The position numbers were made by a program, and so were the translations under genes. A stretch of DNA of 64,000 nt. Source: Clostridiales bacterium Firm_14 (GTDB lineage: Bacteria; Bacillota; Clostridia; Saccharofermentanales; Saccharofermentanaceae). Shown here piece after piece: positions 52,633 to 62,070 of the stretch. The stretch is from NCBI GenBank assembly GCA_001604135.1, contig LVAT01000022.1, positions 35,204 to 99,203 of the forward strand. Direction: 5' to 3'. The notes below the pieces were generated by a model, which was not told the DNA's origin, searched no databases, and was given only the letters and a program-made list of their open reading frames with translations. How positions within the stretch are numbered: position 1 is the stretch's first letter; each line of letters starts with the position of its first letter.

Positions 52633-55008
52633 TCATTCAGCTACCAGCATGTTGTATGCTTCGATCTTCTTGATCCTTCTTGTCTGCAGGAGGGCGAGGA
52701 AGAAAGATACGACCGCAAGGCCTGCTGCAATTATCACTACTCCCGGAACAGGGATATCGAATCTGCACTTAACGAGTCCGAACATGTGCATGAATGTTGA
52801 CATGTAAGGGTTTGCCAGATAGTAGGATGCGACTGAGAAAACGATCACAGATGCAATTACCGAAGGCATGAAGCTTAGTGCTGTCTGGAGCATGAGGCTT
52901 CCTGATGTGTAGCCTAAAGCCTTTAAGATTCCGTAGTCCTTACGCTTGTGATAAACGAGAGACTTGATGAGAAGGTAAAGGATCAAGGCAATGACCACTA
53001 CTGATATCGTGCACATAACGATGAGCATCGTTGCTGAGATACTCTTGAATGTAGTCATGCTGCCTTCAAGGATCTGATAGAAATTCATTGTGTTTACGAT
53101 ATGTTCGCCATACTTGTCTTTGCATTCGTCAAGGACCTTATCGGTAGCAGCCTTATTTTCCTGAGAATCGCCGGATTCTTCCTTGAGATCGAACCAGTAC
53201 CATGCGGGGATGTGATCCATGTTTACAATGTGTTCAGCTGCATCGAAAGTAAAGATCGCTTCGCGGCCGTTGTTGTTCGTTGTCTGAATAAAACCTGTAA
53301 TCAGGTAATTATACGAATTCTCACCGAACGTAAGCTTGATCTCATCACCGACTTCAAAACCGTATACTTTAGCGAATGCACCGCTTACGGCAACTTCGTT
53401 ATCGTACTTGGGAAGTCTTCCGGCGTAGCACAGATCCCGGTTGTTCATTTTCGACATGTCATCAACAATATATGTGAAAAGACTTTCCTTTTCCTCATAG
53501 TAGAAATTCATGTTGATGATCCTTCTTAAGTTCTTGATATCAGATCTGGATTCAAGATATTCAAGTCCTTCATCAGCAGTCTCATTATCAAACGTAACAA
53601 CACCGGAGCACATCTCGGTCATGAGGATCTCAAGCTTCGGATGACGGCTGAAGTTCTCATACATAAGAAGCGCGATAACGCATGTGAAGATCATGAATCC
53701 GGTTACGATAAATGTGATCACATTCTGCTTCATGTTGCCGAAGAAAGTCTTCATCGCAAGGCCTGTGTTAAGGCTTAAGGAAGTCTTATCGAGAGCCACG
53801 TGATTCTTCTTGAAACTGTGCGATTCGATGCCTTCCCTCAAAGCCACGATCGGATGGATCTTCGATACTTTGGACGCACAGGCAGCCGTAACGATAAAGG
53901 TAAATACGATAATGAATCCTACCGGGATCACTGTAGCCAGGAGATTAAAAGAGACCTGGTAAGGGAAGCCCATCTGACCGATTACGATGTCAGCGAAAAC
54001 AGGCATTATCATATATGCTGTTACGATACCAGCGGCGCTTCCCAAAACAGAAAGAATGAAGAACCAGAAAACAAGTGATCCCTTAATGTCTTTTCCTGTA
54101 TATCCGATAGCCTTAAGGGCGCCCAGAGTCTTCATGTTTTCTTTTATATAGTTGGAGATGCAGTTAGCAAGCATCATTGCGACTGCTGCAACGACCAGAG
54201 AAGTGATTACGAGAAAAGATACTGCGAGGATAAGTCCGATGAAAGTTCTTGAACTTACAACCGTTTCGATATCATAACCGGTTGCGATTGCGTTGGGATT
54301 GATCTTGAGCAGTGCGTTTCTGTTCCTGATCTTGAATTCACCGTTGCTGACGCCATCCTTCAGATCATATATGATCATGAGGCCTTCAGCAGTCTCGCCG
54401 TTTCTTTCCAGGATCTCGTTATAGGTATCGTCATCAACTACGAAGGAGAACAAAGCTGCATTGTTGCATCCGCCGTATGTTAATGCCGTAAAGCCCTTTA
54501 CCGTGAAGCTGTATTTGACGCCTTCCACTTCGAACTCGAAAGCATCCTTCAGTCTTATTCCGCCGCCGGAATAGAACTGATAAGGAAGATAGATATAATC
54601 ACCTGTAACAGATGTATCTTCCATGATCACTTCCACCTTGTCCATCTGTCTGTTGAAAGCGCTGCTGTCACAGAGCGCGATGTCGATAGATACATCGCCG
54701 GAACCGAACGGAAGCGGGATAGCTCCGAATTGGAGGTTTCTGTATATGTAATAGCTGTCAGTATCATCCTTGATCAGTTCTTCGATTTTCTCGTCAGTGA
54801 TATCACTTATGCCGTTTCTGACCATGATGTATCCGTCACCGGCATTTAGACGTTCAGCTTCTGTTCTGACTGTCGGAAGCGCATCGAAAAAAATCATCAG
54901 TGACACGCCGATCAATAGCGTTGCGATAAACATCAGAAAGAAAAGTCCAACTGACGTACCTCTGTTCTTCCTGAGGTTCGATTTGGTAAGTAATGATGTC
55001 TTGTTCAT
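52633..55008 (-). CDS. FtsX-type ABC transporter permease
   Basis: 791 aa. An N-terminal helix (GLFFLMFIATLLIGVSLMIF) is followed by an extracytoplasmic domain, a first FtsX domain (LILAVSFLVITSLVVAAVAM, MKTLGALKAIGYTGKDI), a second extracytoplasmic domain, and a final FtsX domain (ISATMLIVMCTISVVVIALI, YGILKALGYTSGSLM). This is the double-FtsX layout of efflux or BceB-like permeases. It pairs with the ATPase just upstream, and the two-component pair after that suggests signal-controlled export, for example of antimicrobial peptides or lipids. ATG 55008 is preferred over GTG 55017, which overlaps the ATPase stop. Confidence 0.88.
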   Translation of the reverse strand: MNKTSLLTKSNLRKNRGTSVGLFFLMFIATLLIGVSLMIFFDALPTVRTEAERLNAGDGYIMVRNGISDITDEKIEELIKDDTDSYYIYRNLQFGAIPLPFGSGDVSIDIALCDSSAFNRQMDKVEVIMEDTSVTGDYIYLPYQFYSGGGIRLKDAFEFEVEGVKYSFTVKGFTALTYGGCNNAALFSFVVDDDTYNEILERNGETAEGLMIIYDLKDGVSNGEFKIRNRNALLKINPNAIATGYDIETVVSSRTFIGLILAVSFLVITSLVVAAVAMMLANCISNYIKENMKTLGALKAIGYTGKDIKGSLVFWFFILSVLGSAAGIVTAYMIMPVFADIVIGQMGFPYQVSFNLLATVIPVGFIIVFTFIVTAACASKVSKIHPIVALREGIESHSFKKNHVALDKTSLSLNTGLAMKTFFGNMKQNVITFIVTGFMIFTCVIALLMYENFSRHPKLEILMTEMCSGVVTFDNETADEGLEYLESRSDIKNLRRIINMNFYYEEKESLFTYIVDDMSKMNNRDLCYAGRLPKYDNEVAVSGAFAKVYGFEVGDEIKLTFGENSYNYLITGFIQTTNNNGREAIFTFDAAEHIVNMDHIPAWYWFDLKEESGDSQENKAATDKVLDECKDKYGEHIVNTMNFYQILEGSMTTFKSISATMLIVMCTISVVVIALILYLLIKSLVYHKRKDYGILKALGYTSGSLMLQTALSFMPSVIASVIVFSVASYYLANPYMSTFMHMFGLVKCRFDIPVPGVVIIAAGLAVVSFFLALLQTRRIKKIEAYNMLVAE

Positions 55009-55010
55009 GA

Positions 55011-55766
55011 TTACCACCCCATCGTAGCGAGGAAGTCATTTAACTTCTGATGACGCTCTTTGTCACCTGTCACATACTTGCCGAGGTTGCACTCGCCGGC
55101 GATCTCGCCGTCCTTTACATAAAGGATGCGGTTGCCTCTTCTTGCACTAGAGATATCGTGTGTGACCATTACGATCGACTGGCCCTTCTCATTGAACTTA
55201 GTGAGTGTATCAAGAACGGCCTTACCCGTCTGTGAATTCAAAGCACCTGTTGGCTCGTCAGCGAAAACAAGCTTCGGATCATTGATCAAGGCTCTTGCGA
55301 TGCCGACTCTCTGAGCCTCACCGCCTGAGATCTGTGTGGGAAACTTGCCCCAGAGAGTCTCATCGATATTAACTGCCTTAAGAAGTTCACCGGCCTTCTT
55401 TGCAAGGACTCTCTTATCCTTATATACGAGAAGTCCTGCTGCCATGATGTTATCTAAAACGCTCATCGAATCTACGAGATATACCTGCTGGAAAACGAAT
55501 CCGCAGTTAGATCTTCTGAAGATAGCGAGCTCATCCGTATTCATCTTTGTGATCTCAGTACCGTCGAACTTAACAGAACCTAATGTCGGCTTGTCCATAC
55601 CGGATAATGAATAAAGAAGCGTGGACTTGCCGGCACCTGATGCGCCCATTATGATCGTGAAATCGCCTTCATAGATCTCAAGATCTATATTCTTAAGAAC
55701 GTGCTGCTGGATGCCGCCGCTCGAAAATGTCTTGCAAAGTTTCTTAGTTTCAATAATGTTTTTCAT
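55011..55766 (-). CDS. ABC transporter ATP-binding protein
   Basis: 251 aa, complete ATPase: Walker A GASGAGKSTLLYSLSG, Q-loop CGFVFQQVYLVDSMSV, signature ISGGEAQRVGIA, Walker B LVFADEPTGALNS and the His in VMVTHDISSA. The C-terminus is GDKERHQKLNDFLATMGW. Closest in layout to BceA/SalX-like ATPases. ATG 55766 follows GGAGGTCG. It directly precedes its permease and is about 100 bp downstream of the histidine kinase gene. Confidence 0.93.
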   Translation of the reverse strand: MKNIIETKKLCKTFSSGGIQQHVLKNIDLEIYEGDFTIIMGASGAGKSTLLYSLSGMDKPTLGSVKFDGTEITKMNTDELAIFRRSNCGFVFQQVYLVDSMSVLDNIMAAGLLVYKDKRVLAKKAGELLKAVNIDETLWGKFPTQISGGEAQRVGIARALINDPKLVFADEPTGALNSQTGKAVLDTLTKFNEKGQSIVMVTHDISSARRGNRILYVKDGEIAGECNLGKYVTGDKERHQKLNDFLATMGW

Positions 55767-55870
55767 GTCTTTCGACCTCCTTATAGCACAAAGGATATTC
55801 TTTTAATCCTTAAATGCCTTTAAGGAACTCTTAAATAACTCTTAAATCCGGTTCGATCGTGCTAAGAACA

Positions 55871-57121
55871 TCAAGCGGTCCTTATATATACAGATACTTC
55901 AAAACCTTTTTCAAGGTTCTTAAGTCCTAACTGGCCGTCCATCTTTTCCATGAAATAATCTGTCAGGAAGAGACCCAGGCCCGCGCCGTCCTTGTCGCTT
56001 GCGTTGCTGCCTCTTCTGAACTTCTCTTTGAGCAGAGGGATCTCTTCCTCCTTAACGCCGGGTCCTTCGTCGGAGATCCTTATAACAAGATAATCGCCGG
56101 CAATATCAGCAACAACTTTAATAGCGGTATCCGCGTATTTATATGAATTCATAAACACGTTATCGAACACCTGCTGGAGTCTTAATTTATCGATGAATAC
56201 GTTGCATTCGGGAATACTGAAATCACCCGCACGCTTAAGATAATCAGAGTTTCTGATAAGCCCTGCAATGACGTCAGACGGCTGCGTTCCGGGATTAACT
56301 TCGATCTCCGTGATGTCATGAACACTTGATGTGAAGAGGTTATCGACAAGCGATTTGATCTGGTCTGTTTTCGCATTGATAACGCCGAACATTTCCTTCG
56401 TGCGTTCTTCTTTTGTAATGGCCATTCCGACTTCGGAAGTTGACTTGATCGATGCCACGGGTGTCTTGATATCGTGCGATAATTTCGCGACCATATCTTT
56501 CTTCTCATCGCTCGCTTTTTTCTCTGCGATACGCGCTTTCTTGAGCTCGGAACGCATAAGATCGAAACTCTCGGTAAAGGCTCCGAAAACATGTCCTCTG
56601 TCCATTTCAAGCGGTATATCAAGATTGCCTTCGGCAACTCTCGCAGCAAAAGAATTGAGCTTTTTAAACGGCGTGATGACGCTTCTCTTAATGTAGATAT
56701 ACCAGATAACGACTATAGCTGTCTGAAGGATGCCTATGACCGCAAATACAGTCACGATATTGCGCTTCATTTCAGCTAACTGGCTGCCCATGCTGTAGTC
56801 GAAAATTATCTTTCCTTTTTGTTCTCCGTCAACTATAAGATCAAGTATAAGTCCGCGTGTTTTAACCGCTTCGTTTATTGATTCAGCAAGTCCGTCTTTT
56901 GTCTTATAGATGAGCTTTCCGTCGTTATCTATAACGACATAATCAAGCTGTTTATTGTACTTGGATCCGTCACCGAAATTATCCGTAACAGAATACACGC
57001 ACTCGTTGACTTTAACAGGATCTGTCTTTATATCTTGGATCTTTGTGAGCATGAAAAAGCACGCCAGAGCTTCGGCGATAAATGTAATGACAAGCATCAG
57101 GATGAACAGCGCTTTTTTCAT
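55871..57121 (-). CDS. Sensor histidine kinase
   Basis: 416 aa. Two membrane helices (residues ~4-24 and ~140-160) flank an extracytoplasmic sensor of about 110 residues. HAMP (TPFKKLNSFAARVAEGNLDI), HisKA with phospho-acceptor KLSHDIKTPVASIKST, and HATPase (FDNVFMNSYKYADTAIKVV, ISDEGPGVKEEEIP, GAGLGLFLTDYF) follow. ATG 57121 is 2 bp after the response-regulator stop. With that regulator it likely controls the ABC module downstream. Confidence 0.93.
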   Translation of the reverse strand: MKKALFILMLVITFIAEALACFFMLTKIQDIKTDPVKVNECVYSVTDNFGDGSKYNKQLDYVVIDNDGKLIYKTKDGLAESINEAVKTRGLILDLIVDGEQKGKIIFDYSMGSQLAEMKRNIVTVFAVIGILQTAIVVIWYIYIKRSVITPFKKLNSFAARVAEGNLDIPLEMDRGHVFGAFTESFDLMRSELKKARIAEKKASDEKKDMVAKLSHDIKTPVASIKSTSEVGMAITKEERTKEMFGVINAKTDQIKSLVDNLFTSSVHDITEIEVNPGTQPSDVIAGLIRNSDYLKRAGDFSIPECNVFIDKLRLQQVFDNVFMNSYKYADTAIKVVADIAGDYLVIRISDEGPGVKEEEIPLLKEKFRRGSNASDKDGAGLGLFLTDYFMEKMDGQLGLKNLEKGFEVSVYIRTA

Positions 57122-57123
57122 TC

Positions 57124-57822
57124 TTAGTCCTCAGGCGCTACGAACTTATAGCCTTCTTTCCAGACTGTTACGATATACTTCGGATCCTGGGGATCTTTTT
57201 CGATCGCTTCCCTGATCTTCCTTACATGTACGTTTAACGTTCCGTCGGTAGTATACTTATCATTCCACACCTTATCGAATATCTCTGTTTTGGTGACGAG
57301 CCTGTTCCTGTTATTGATAAGGTATTCAAGAAGTTTCCATTCGATCGAAGTGATCTTCTTCTCTTCACCGTTAACAAAAACAGTCTTGTTTACAGTGTCA
57401 AGTTTTAAGTATCCGTCATCGAAATCAGCCTTCTTTGGCGAGTCATTCTCGGCACCTGCAAAACGCTTCAGAACCACCTTTACCTTTGCGAGCAAAACGC
57501 CCAGAGAATAAGGCTTCTCGATATAATCGTCGCCTCCGATATTAAGCGCGATTATCTTGTCGTCATCAGTATTTCTGGCTGATATGAAAAGGATCGGAAT
57601 GTTAAGCGTCTGACGGATCTTCTTGCAGAGTTCAAATCCGCTGCCGTCAGATAAGTTGATATCAAGAAGAACAAGTGATGTCTCATTCTCACTTAAGAAT
57701 GTTTCCGCTTCAGCGCTCGAATAAACCGCAGCAGTCTTAACGTCAAACATATTGAAATACTCGGCGGTGTTATTGCAGAGCTCTTTCTCATCATCGATTA
57801 TCAGACAGTCGTAACGCATCAT
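57124..57822 (-). CDS. OmpR-family response regulator
   Basis: 232 aa. Receiver domain with acidic pair and phospho-acceptor (CLIIDDEKELC, LVLLDINLSDGSGF) and the switch Lys in DYIEKPYS. The C-terminal winged helix contains ITSIEWKLLEYLINNRNRLV, WNDKYTTDGTLNVHVRKIR, and the trailing YIVTVWKEGYKF. ATG 57822 follows AGAGGTGAA; an ATG at the next codon and a GTG at 57840 are alternatives. First gene of a regulator-kinase-ATPase-permease set. Confidence 0.93.
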   Translation of the reverse strand: MMRYDCLIIDDEKELCNNTAEYFNMFDVKTAAVYSSAEAETFLSENETSLVLLDINLSDGSGFELCKKIRQTLNIPILFISARNTDDDKIIALNIGGDDYIEKPYSLGVLLAKVKVVLKRFAGAENDSPKKADFDDGYLKLDTVNKTVFVNGEEKKITSIEWKLLEYLINNRNRLVTKTEIFDKVWNDKYTTDGTLNVHVRKIREAIEKDPQDPKYIVTVWKEGYKFVAPED

Positions 57823-57845
57823 TTCACCTCTATCAGCCACTTGAT

Positions 57846-59072
57846 TTACATCATAACCACAAACGCCTTCTTGTACTCATCACCAAGATGATAACGCTTT
57901 ACCTCAGGATTCTGAACAAGCTTCATGTTGAAGCCGTGCATCTCGCAGATCTTAACGGACAAAGGAAGTCCCAATCCCGTTCCGGCGCCTGATGCTCTTG
58001 ATTCGTCACCTGTTACGAAGGGCTCGAAAATATGGTCTGTAAGTTCTTCAGGGATCTCGTCACCCGTATCTGCTACAAAGACTCTGACGTCTTCGGCGGT
58101 CGCGAAATTCTCGCACTTAAGCATTACACCGATCTTAGTACCTGACGGATTGTGACGTATGGCATTTGTAATGAGATTAGTAATCACGCGTGACAGCTGA
58201 ACACTGTCAGCTGCAATATACAAGGGTTTCTCAGGAATAACGATATCGATCTCATCGCCTGACGATTCCACATCGGTGTAGCAGAATGCACAGCATGAAC
58301 GGACGAGCTCGCATATATCTATCTTGCTCTTCTTGATCACAAAACCTTCGCTGTCGAGCTTAACGTAATCGAGTAAAAGGGCTACAACCTCATTAGTCCT
58401 GTTGGTCTTGGCCATAATGGCTTCCAAGTATTCGGATTTCCTGTCATCCGGTACAATGCCGTCATTTAAGGCCTTTGCGTAGCCGTAGACGGTTGTCATA
58501 GGTGTCTTTAGGTCGTGAACGATGTTGGAGATCATAAGGTAACGGCGCTCTTCTTCCTTACGGTGCTCGATCTCACGTTCACGCTCAAGTTTACGTATCT
58601 CCTTTGCGACCGAGACAGCAAAAACAATGCCACCGATTATGTAAGGCAAAAGAAGTATTAACGCTACCAGACAAATGGAACCGAGCAACGGCAATAATAC
58701 AACAGGCCTGTTGCTCAGAGCACGGATCGTCTCGGTAACTTCCTGATCTGTAGCTCCGACAAAGCCCCTGTTCTTCAATAATTGTTCCAGAAATTGATTG
58801 ACTGCGACAGGCGATGCGTTGAGAGCCGGAAAAATGCGGTTTACGAACCATGTCGCGACCAGAACGAAAGCGATCATGAAGAGGCCTTCGGCACCGTCGA
58901 CCTGGATTATCTTGTCATAATGGGTAAATCTTACGAGTGCGGGGATCAGATAAGCGTTTGTAAGGCCGACTGCGATAAGCTCGACCACGCTTACAATGGC
59001 GAGAACAAAGAAAAACCTGCTGAGCAAAAAGCCCTTGAGCTCTTTTTCGCTGCTTTTCTGCTTTTTCGCCAT
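57846..59072 (-). CDS. Sensor histidine kinase
   Basis: 408 aa. Three or four hydrophobic segments in the first ~150 residues (FFVLAIVSVVELIAVGLTNA; LFMIAFVLVATWFVNRIF; LLGSICLVALILLLPYIIGG). A dimerisation domain with ISNIVHDLKTPMTTVYGYAK and a HATPase (VITNLITNAIRHNPSGTKI, ADTGDEIPEELTDHIF, GAGTGLGLPLSVKI) follow. ATG 59072 follows AAGGGG. It is the partner of the response regulator at 59120, separated by 47 bp containing the TGTAACA palindrome. The signal is unknown. Confidence 0.93.
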   Translation of the reverse strand: MAKKQKSSEKELKGFLLSRFFFVLAIVSVVELIAVGLTNAYLIPALVRFTHYDKIIQVDGAEGLFMIAFVLVATWFVNRIFPALNASPVAVNQFLEQLLKNRGFVGATDQEVTETIRALSNRPVVLLPLLGSICLVALILLLPYIIGGIVFAVSVAKEIRKLEREREIEHRKEEERRYLMISNIVHDLKTPMTTVYGYAKALNDGIVPDDRKSEYLEAIMAKTNRTNEVVALLLDYVKLDSEGFVIKKSKIDICELVRSCCAFCYTDVESSGDEIDIVIPEKPLYIAADSVQLSRVITNLITNAIRHNPSGTKIGVMLKCENFATAEDVRVFVADTGDEIPEELTDHIFEPFVTGDESRASGAGTGLGLPLSVKICEMHGFNMKLVQNPEVKRYHLGDEYKKAFVVMM

Positions 59073-59084
59073 CAAATACCCCTT

Positions 59085-59099
59085 TGTAACAATGTTACA
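59085..59099. promoter_or_regulatory. 15-bp palindrome between response regulator and kinase genes
   Basis: TGTAACAATGTTACA, third exact copy (also 22808-22822 and, as its reverse complement, 44051-44065). It lies 13 bp upstream of the kinase ATG. Confidence 0.4.
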
Positions 59100-59119
59100 C
59101 TGCCATTTTTTCTATATAA

Positions 59120-59803
59120 TCAGGCCTCAAGCCTGTATCCTAACCCGCGCAGCGTCTTAATGTAACGGGACGGATCCTCATCAAGTTTAGTCCTTAATTT
59201 GCTTATCGCAACCATTATATTATTATCGGCAACGAAATAATCCTCACCCCACGCATACTCATAGATCTGCTGCTTGGTGAAGACCTTTCCGGGATGCTTC
59301 ATGAGAAGCTCCATGATCTTATACTCAACTGATGTAAGTTCCATGCCTTTGCCGGCTTTCAAAAGGAGACACTTCTCGGTATCGAGCTCCAGATCGCCGA
59401 TCGTAATCTTCTCTGCGTGCTCTTCGCCGCTTCCCAGAGAATAGAATCGTCTGAGGTTGGACTTAACTCTTGCTACTACTTCCAAAGGATTGAACGGCTT
59501 GCAGATATAATCGTCAGCACCGACATTAAGTCCCAGGATACGCTCTGCATCAGCTGTTCTTGCTGAGATTATCATTACGGGGATATTGCTTACCTCGCGG
59601 ATGTCCTTAAGAACATGGATGCCATCCTTGCCGGGCATCATTACATCGAGCAATACGATATCAGGCTTAAAACTGCTAATGGCGCCTGCAACCTCTTCAC
59701 CTGAAGCAACATCCGCTACGGCAAAACCGTCATTCTCGAGATAAAGTCTTAAGAGGTTTCTGATTTCTTTCTCATCATCTGCTATCAAAACTTTGTAATT
59801 CAT
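59120..59803 (-). CDS. OmpR-family response regulator
   Basis: 227 aa. Receiver: VLIADDEKEIRNLL, phospho-acceptor DIVLLDVMMPGKDGI, switch region ISARTADAERI and DDYICKPFNPLE. Winged helix: MELTSVEYKIMELLMKHPGK, YEYAWGEDYFVADNNIMVAI, SKLRTKLDEDPSRYIKTLRG. The pattern is that of VanR/PhoP-like regulators. ATG 59803 follows GGAG at 7 nt; a TTG at 59821 in frame is unsupported. Precedes its kinase. Candidate target: CTTAAC repeats with 11-bp spacing near 60803-60846, by inference only. Confidence 0.93.
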   Translation of the reverse strand: MNYKVLIADDEKEIRNLLRLYLENDGFAVADVASGEEVAGAISSFKPDIVLLDVMMPGKDGIHVLKDIREVSNIPVMIISARTADAERILGLNVGADDYICKPFNPLEVVARVKSNLRRFYSLGSGEEHAEKITIGDLELDTEKCLLLKAGKGMELTSVEYKIMELLMKHPGKVFTKQQIYEYAWGEDYFVADNNIMVAISKLRTKLDEDPSRYIKTLRGLGYRLEA

Positions 59804-59821
59804 AATAATCTCCGTTTTCAA

Positions 59822-59852
59822 AGCCGACCGGAGGAGATCACTCTCCTCCGGC
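59822..59852. terminator. Hairpin between DUF975 gene and response regulator gene
   Basis: CCGGAGGAGA and TCTCCTCCGG (within 59827-59850) form a perfect 10-bp stem around TCAC. T runs on both sides are weak, so it may be an RNA-processing or pausing stem rather than a full terminator. Confidence 0.45.
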
Positions 59853-59885
59853 TGACATTATTATATCCTATTCCTAATCCCAATG

Positions 59886-60701
59886 TTATGCTGCATCGAT
59901 GCCGTACTTGATTGACTCATAGAGTGCTGCATCTGTGGAAGCCTTGTAAGGTCCTACGAAGAAGATCTCAAGGAAGCCCCATGTGAAGATCGTGAGGATG
60001 TCCCAACCTATGAATGAAAGATCGAGTACGAATGACTTCCACTTATTGCCCTTCATAAGTCTGGCGCTCTCTGCCTGTGCATCCCTGAAGTTCATGTTAG
60101 GATTCTCGCTCATGATGTAAGGAACCAGTCTGTAAGAATATGCCTTGATGATTCCCGGAACGATGAAGAGCAAGCTCCAGAGCCAGATGAAAAGATCTGT
60201 AAGGAATGCTGTCTTTACGATGTTCTTATAGTGAGAATCGAATACATATACGATATTCGAGAGCTTAGCGGGTTCATCAAGATTCTTTCTGAAGAACTTC
60301 CTGCATCCGTATTCGAATGGTTTCAGGAGGAAGTACTTGAATGCCATGGCAAATACCATGATGATTGCGTAAATAATGGTTCCTACGATGAATATAGCGA
60401 TAAACAAATTTACTTCATCCTCATCAATGCTGGCGGGATCTGCTATATCAACGTCGAAAGTAACCTGATGCGATGTCCCGTCTTCATCCGTTACAGTTAC
60501 GGTTCTGTCACTTGATGAATTGTCGTCGGATGAGTTGTGTATGAGATTTGTCATCGTTGTCGAGAACGAAGATCCGCTGCTGGCTCCCGCGCTTGCCGTG
60601 CCTACCGCAATGCTCAAGATGATTGCTACCAGAACGCACTTCCAAAAATTGCCGAAGAATGCTTTCTTTCCCTTCTGCTTAACACTTTTCCTTGTCCACA
60701 T
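59886..60701 (-). CDS. DUF975-family membrane protein
   Basis: 271 aa. The N-terminus (RKSVKQKGKKAFFGNFWKCV) leads into a first helix, typical of DUF975. Then comes a Ser/Asp-rich loop (SSDDNSSSDRTVTVTDEDG), further helices (VNLFIAIFIVGTIIYAIIMV), the block FEYGCRKFFRKNLDE, and the C-terminal NPNMNFRDAQAESARLMKG with FLEIFFVGPYKASTDAALYE, which is the hallmark of the family. Function unknown; members sit near two-component and stress genes. It precedes the response regulator on the same strand with a hairpin in between. Confidence 0.88.
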   Translation of the reverse strand: MWTRKSVKQKGKKAFFGNFWKCVLVAIILSIAVGTASAGASSGSSFSTTMTNLIHNSSDDNSSSDRTVTVTDEDGTSHQVTFDVDIADPASIDEDEVNLFIAIFIVGTIIYAIIMVFAMAFKYFLLKPFEYGCRKFFRKNLDEPAKLSNIVYVFDSHYKNIVKTAFLTDLFIWLWSLLFIVPGIIKAYSYRLVPYIMSENPNMNFRDAQAESARLMKGNKWKSFVLDLSFIGWDILTIFTWGFLEIFFVGPYKASTDAALYESIKYGIDAA

Positions 60702-60802
60702 ATTTGCGACCTCACTTCCAATATATTCTATTCCTATTATTCTGTTTCGAGTGAAACCGGCCGGTTCCTATCCCTTACGTTTATCATTCTATATGTCGAA
60801 CC

Positions 60803-60859
60803 TTAACCCTAAAAGCGCTGAACCTTAACATAAACTTAACTTAACCGTTTGCTATAATG
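60803..60859 (+). promoter_or_regulatory. Promoter with CTTAAC direct repeats upstream of zinc-ribbon gene 1
   Basis: CTTAAC at 60803, 60825, 60836 and 60841; the first three are spaced 22 and 11 bp, one or two helical turns, as in sites for OmpR/PhoP-type regulators. A TATAAT lies at 60854-60859 with no good -35. A similar core (TTAA(C/G)CGTTTG then TATAAT) recurs before the second paralog at 62010-62027. Confidence 0.5.
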
Positions 60860-60899
60860 AAATAGTACTTCCGTGTTTTTATTCTTTCAGGTGAAATGT

Positions 60900-61976
60900 A
60901 TGGCTGACAATAATGAGTTTAAAAAGATAACCATCCTTCAGGGAACGGAGCGCAAGTGCCCTAATTGCGGCGGTACTCTCACTTATAATGCAAGAGCCCG
61001 GGCTATGTTCTGTTCTCTATGCGGGAAAGCACAAGAGATCGAAGAAAGAACGGATAATAATAAAGTCGAAGGCATAGAATACAACGACCTCTTTAACTCT
61101 AACCGTGCAGCGCTTGGAGATAAATGCAAACTTCTTTCATGCTCCAACTGCGGTGCTGAACTTATCTATGATTCCGCACAGGTATCAGGCAACTGTCCGT
61201 TCTGCGGTTCCACCAATATTGTTCCTGCTGCCGAATCCGGAAGCATAATGACACCCAACGGCATTATTCCATTTTCATTAGATGAAAATGGTGCCAGAAC
61301 ATGTTTTCGCAATAACATGAAACATAAATTCTTTATTCCGCTCGGCATAAAGAATTGTACCCTTGAAAACCTTTTTCCCGTTTATCTTCCATATCTATAT
61401 TTCGAATCTGATACTGTATCTGATTATCTGATCGATATCGGTTATCGCGATCAACATGGTAATGTTAATTACAAACCCTGCAAAGGAACCTACAAAAAGC
61501 GTTTTGCTGACATACCTGTATTTGCCAGTTCGAAAATACAGAATAATCAGATCGATAAGATCGGCGGATTCAGCCCGTCATACGCACGGCCTTTTAATCC
61601 CGAATACATGGCAGGATACTATGCAGAGCGCAATTCAATAACACTTAAGCATGGGTTTGAAGTAGCACAGTATAATATAACCAATGTGCTGAATAAAAAT
61701 ATCCCTAAGGATGCGCTGCGTCAGTTTAAAGGCGACAAATACATGAACCTGAGATATAAGACCAAGTATAATAATACCAAGTTCAAATATATATTGGCTC
61801 CGGTATATCTTGCTTCGTTAACTTACAAGGGCAGGAAATGTGATGTGGCGATCAACGACAAAACGGGCAAAGTATCCTGCGATGCGCCGCCTACGCTCAA
61901 GTTTTATATAATCCTGCTGATAATAATACTTGCTGTAATTGCAGCGGCCATCTTCATATCTTCTCTGATCAAATGA
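60900..61976 (+). CDS. Double zinc-ribbon protein with C-terminal membrane anchor (paralog 1)
   Basis: 358 aa. Two zinc ribbons near the N-terminus: RKCPNCGGTLTYNARARAM with FCSLCGK, and LSCSNCGAELIYDSAQ with CPFCGS. The middle resembles the next gene (FFIPLGIKNCTLENLFPVYL, YMAGYYAERNSITLKHG, FKYILAPVYLASLTYKG, CDVAINDKTGKV). One C-terminal helix (YIILLIIILAVIAAAIFIS) anchors it, with the bulk cytoplasmic. This resembles TFIIB-type zinc-ribbon proteins of unknown function in Firmicutes. ATG 60900 follows AGGTGAAA. Confidence 0.8.
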   Translation: MADNNEFKKITILQGTERKCPNCGGTLTYNARARAMFCSLCGKAQEIEERTDNNKVEGIEYNDLFNSNRAALGDKCKLLSCSNCGAELIYDSAQVSGNCPFCGSTNIVPAAESGSIMTPNGIIPFSLDENGARTCFRNNMKHKFFIPLGIKNCTLENLFPVYLPYLYFESDTVSDYLIDIGYRDQHGNVNYKPCKGTYKKRFADIPVFASSKIQNNQIDKIGGFSPSYARPFNPEYMAGYYAERNSITLKHGFEVAQYNITNVLNKNIPKDALRQFKGDKYMNLRYKTKYNNTKFKYILAPVYLASLTYKGRKCDVAINDKTGKVSCDAPPTLKFYIILLIIILAVIAAAIFISSLIK

Positions 61977-62009
61977 TCACAATTAAAAGCAACATCATAC
62001 AAGCCTGAC

Positions 62010-62027
62010 TTAAGCGTTTGTTATAAT
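62010..62027 (+). promoter_or_regulatory. Promoter of zinc-ribbon gene 2
   Basis: TTAAGCGTTTG followed by TATAAT at 62022-62027, a near copy of the promoter core before the first paralog; no clear -35. Confidence 0.45.
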
Positions 62028-62070
62028 AAGGTTGTTCAGCCGGTCTTTTTTATGTTTACGGGTGTTATGT

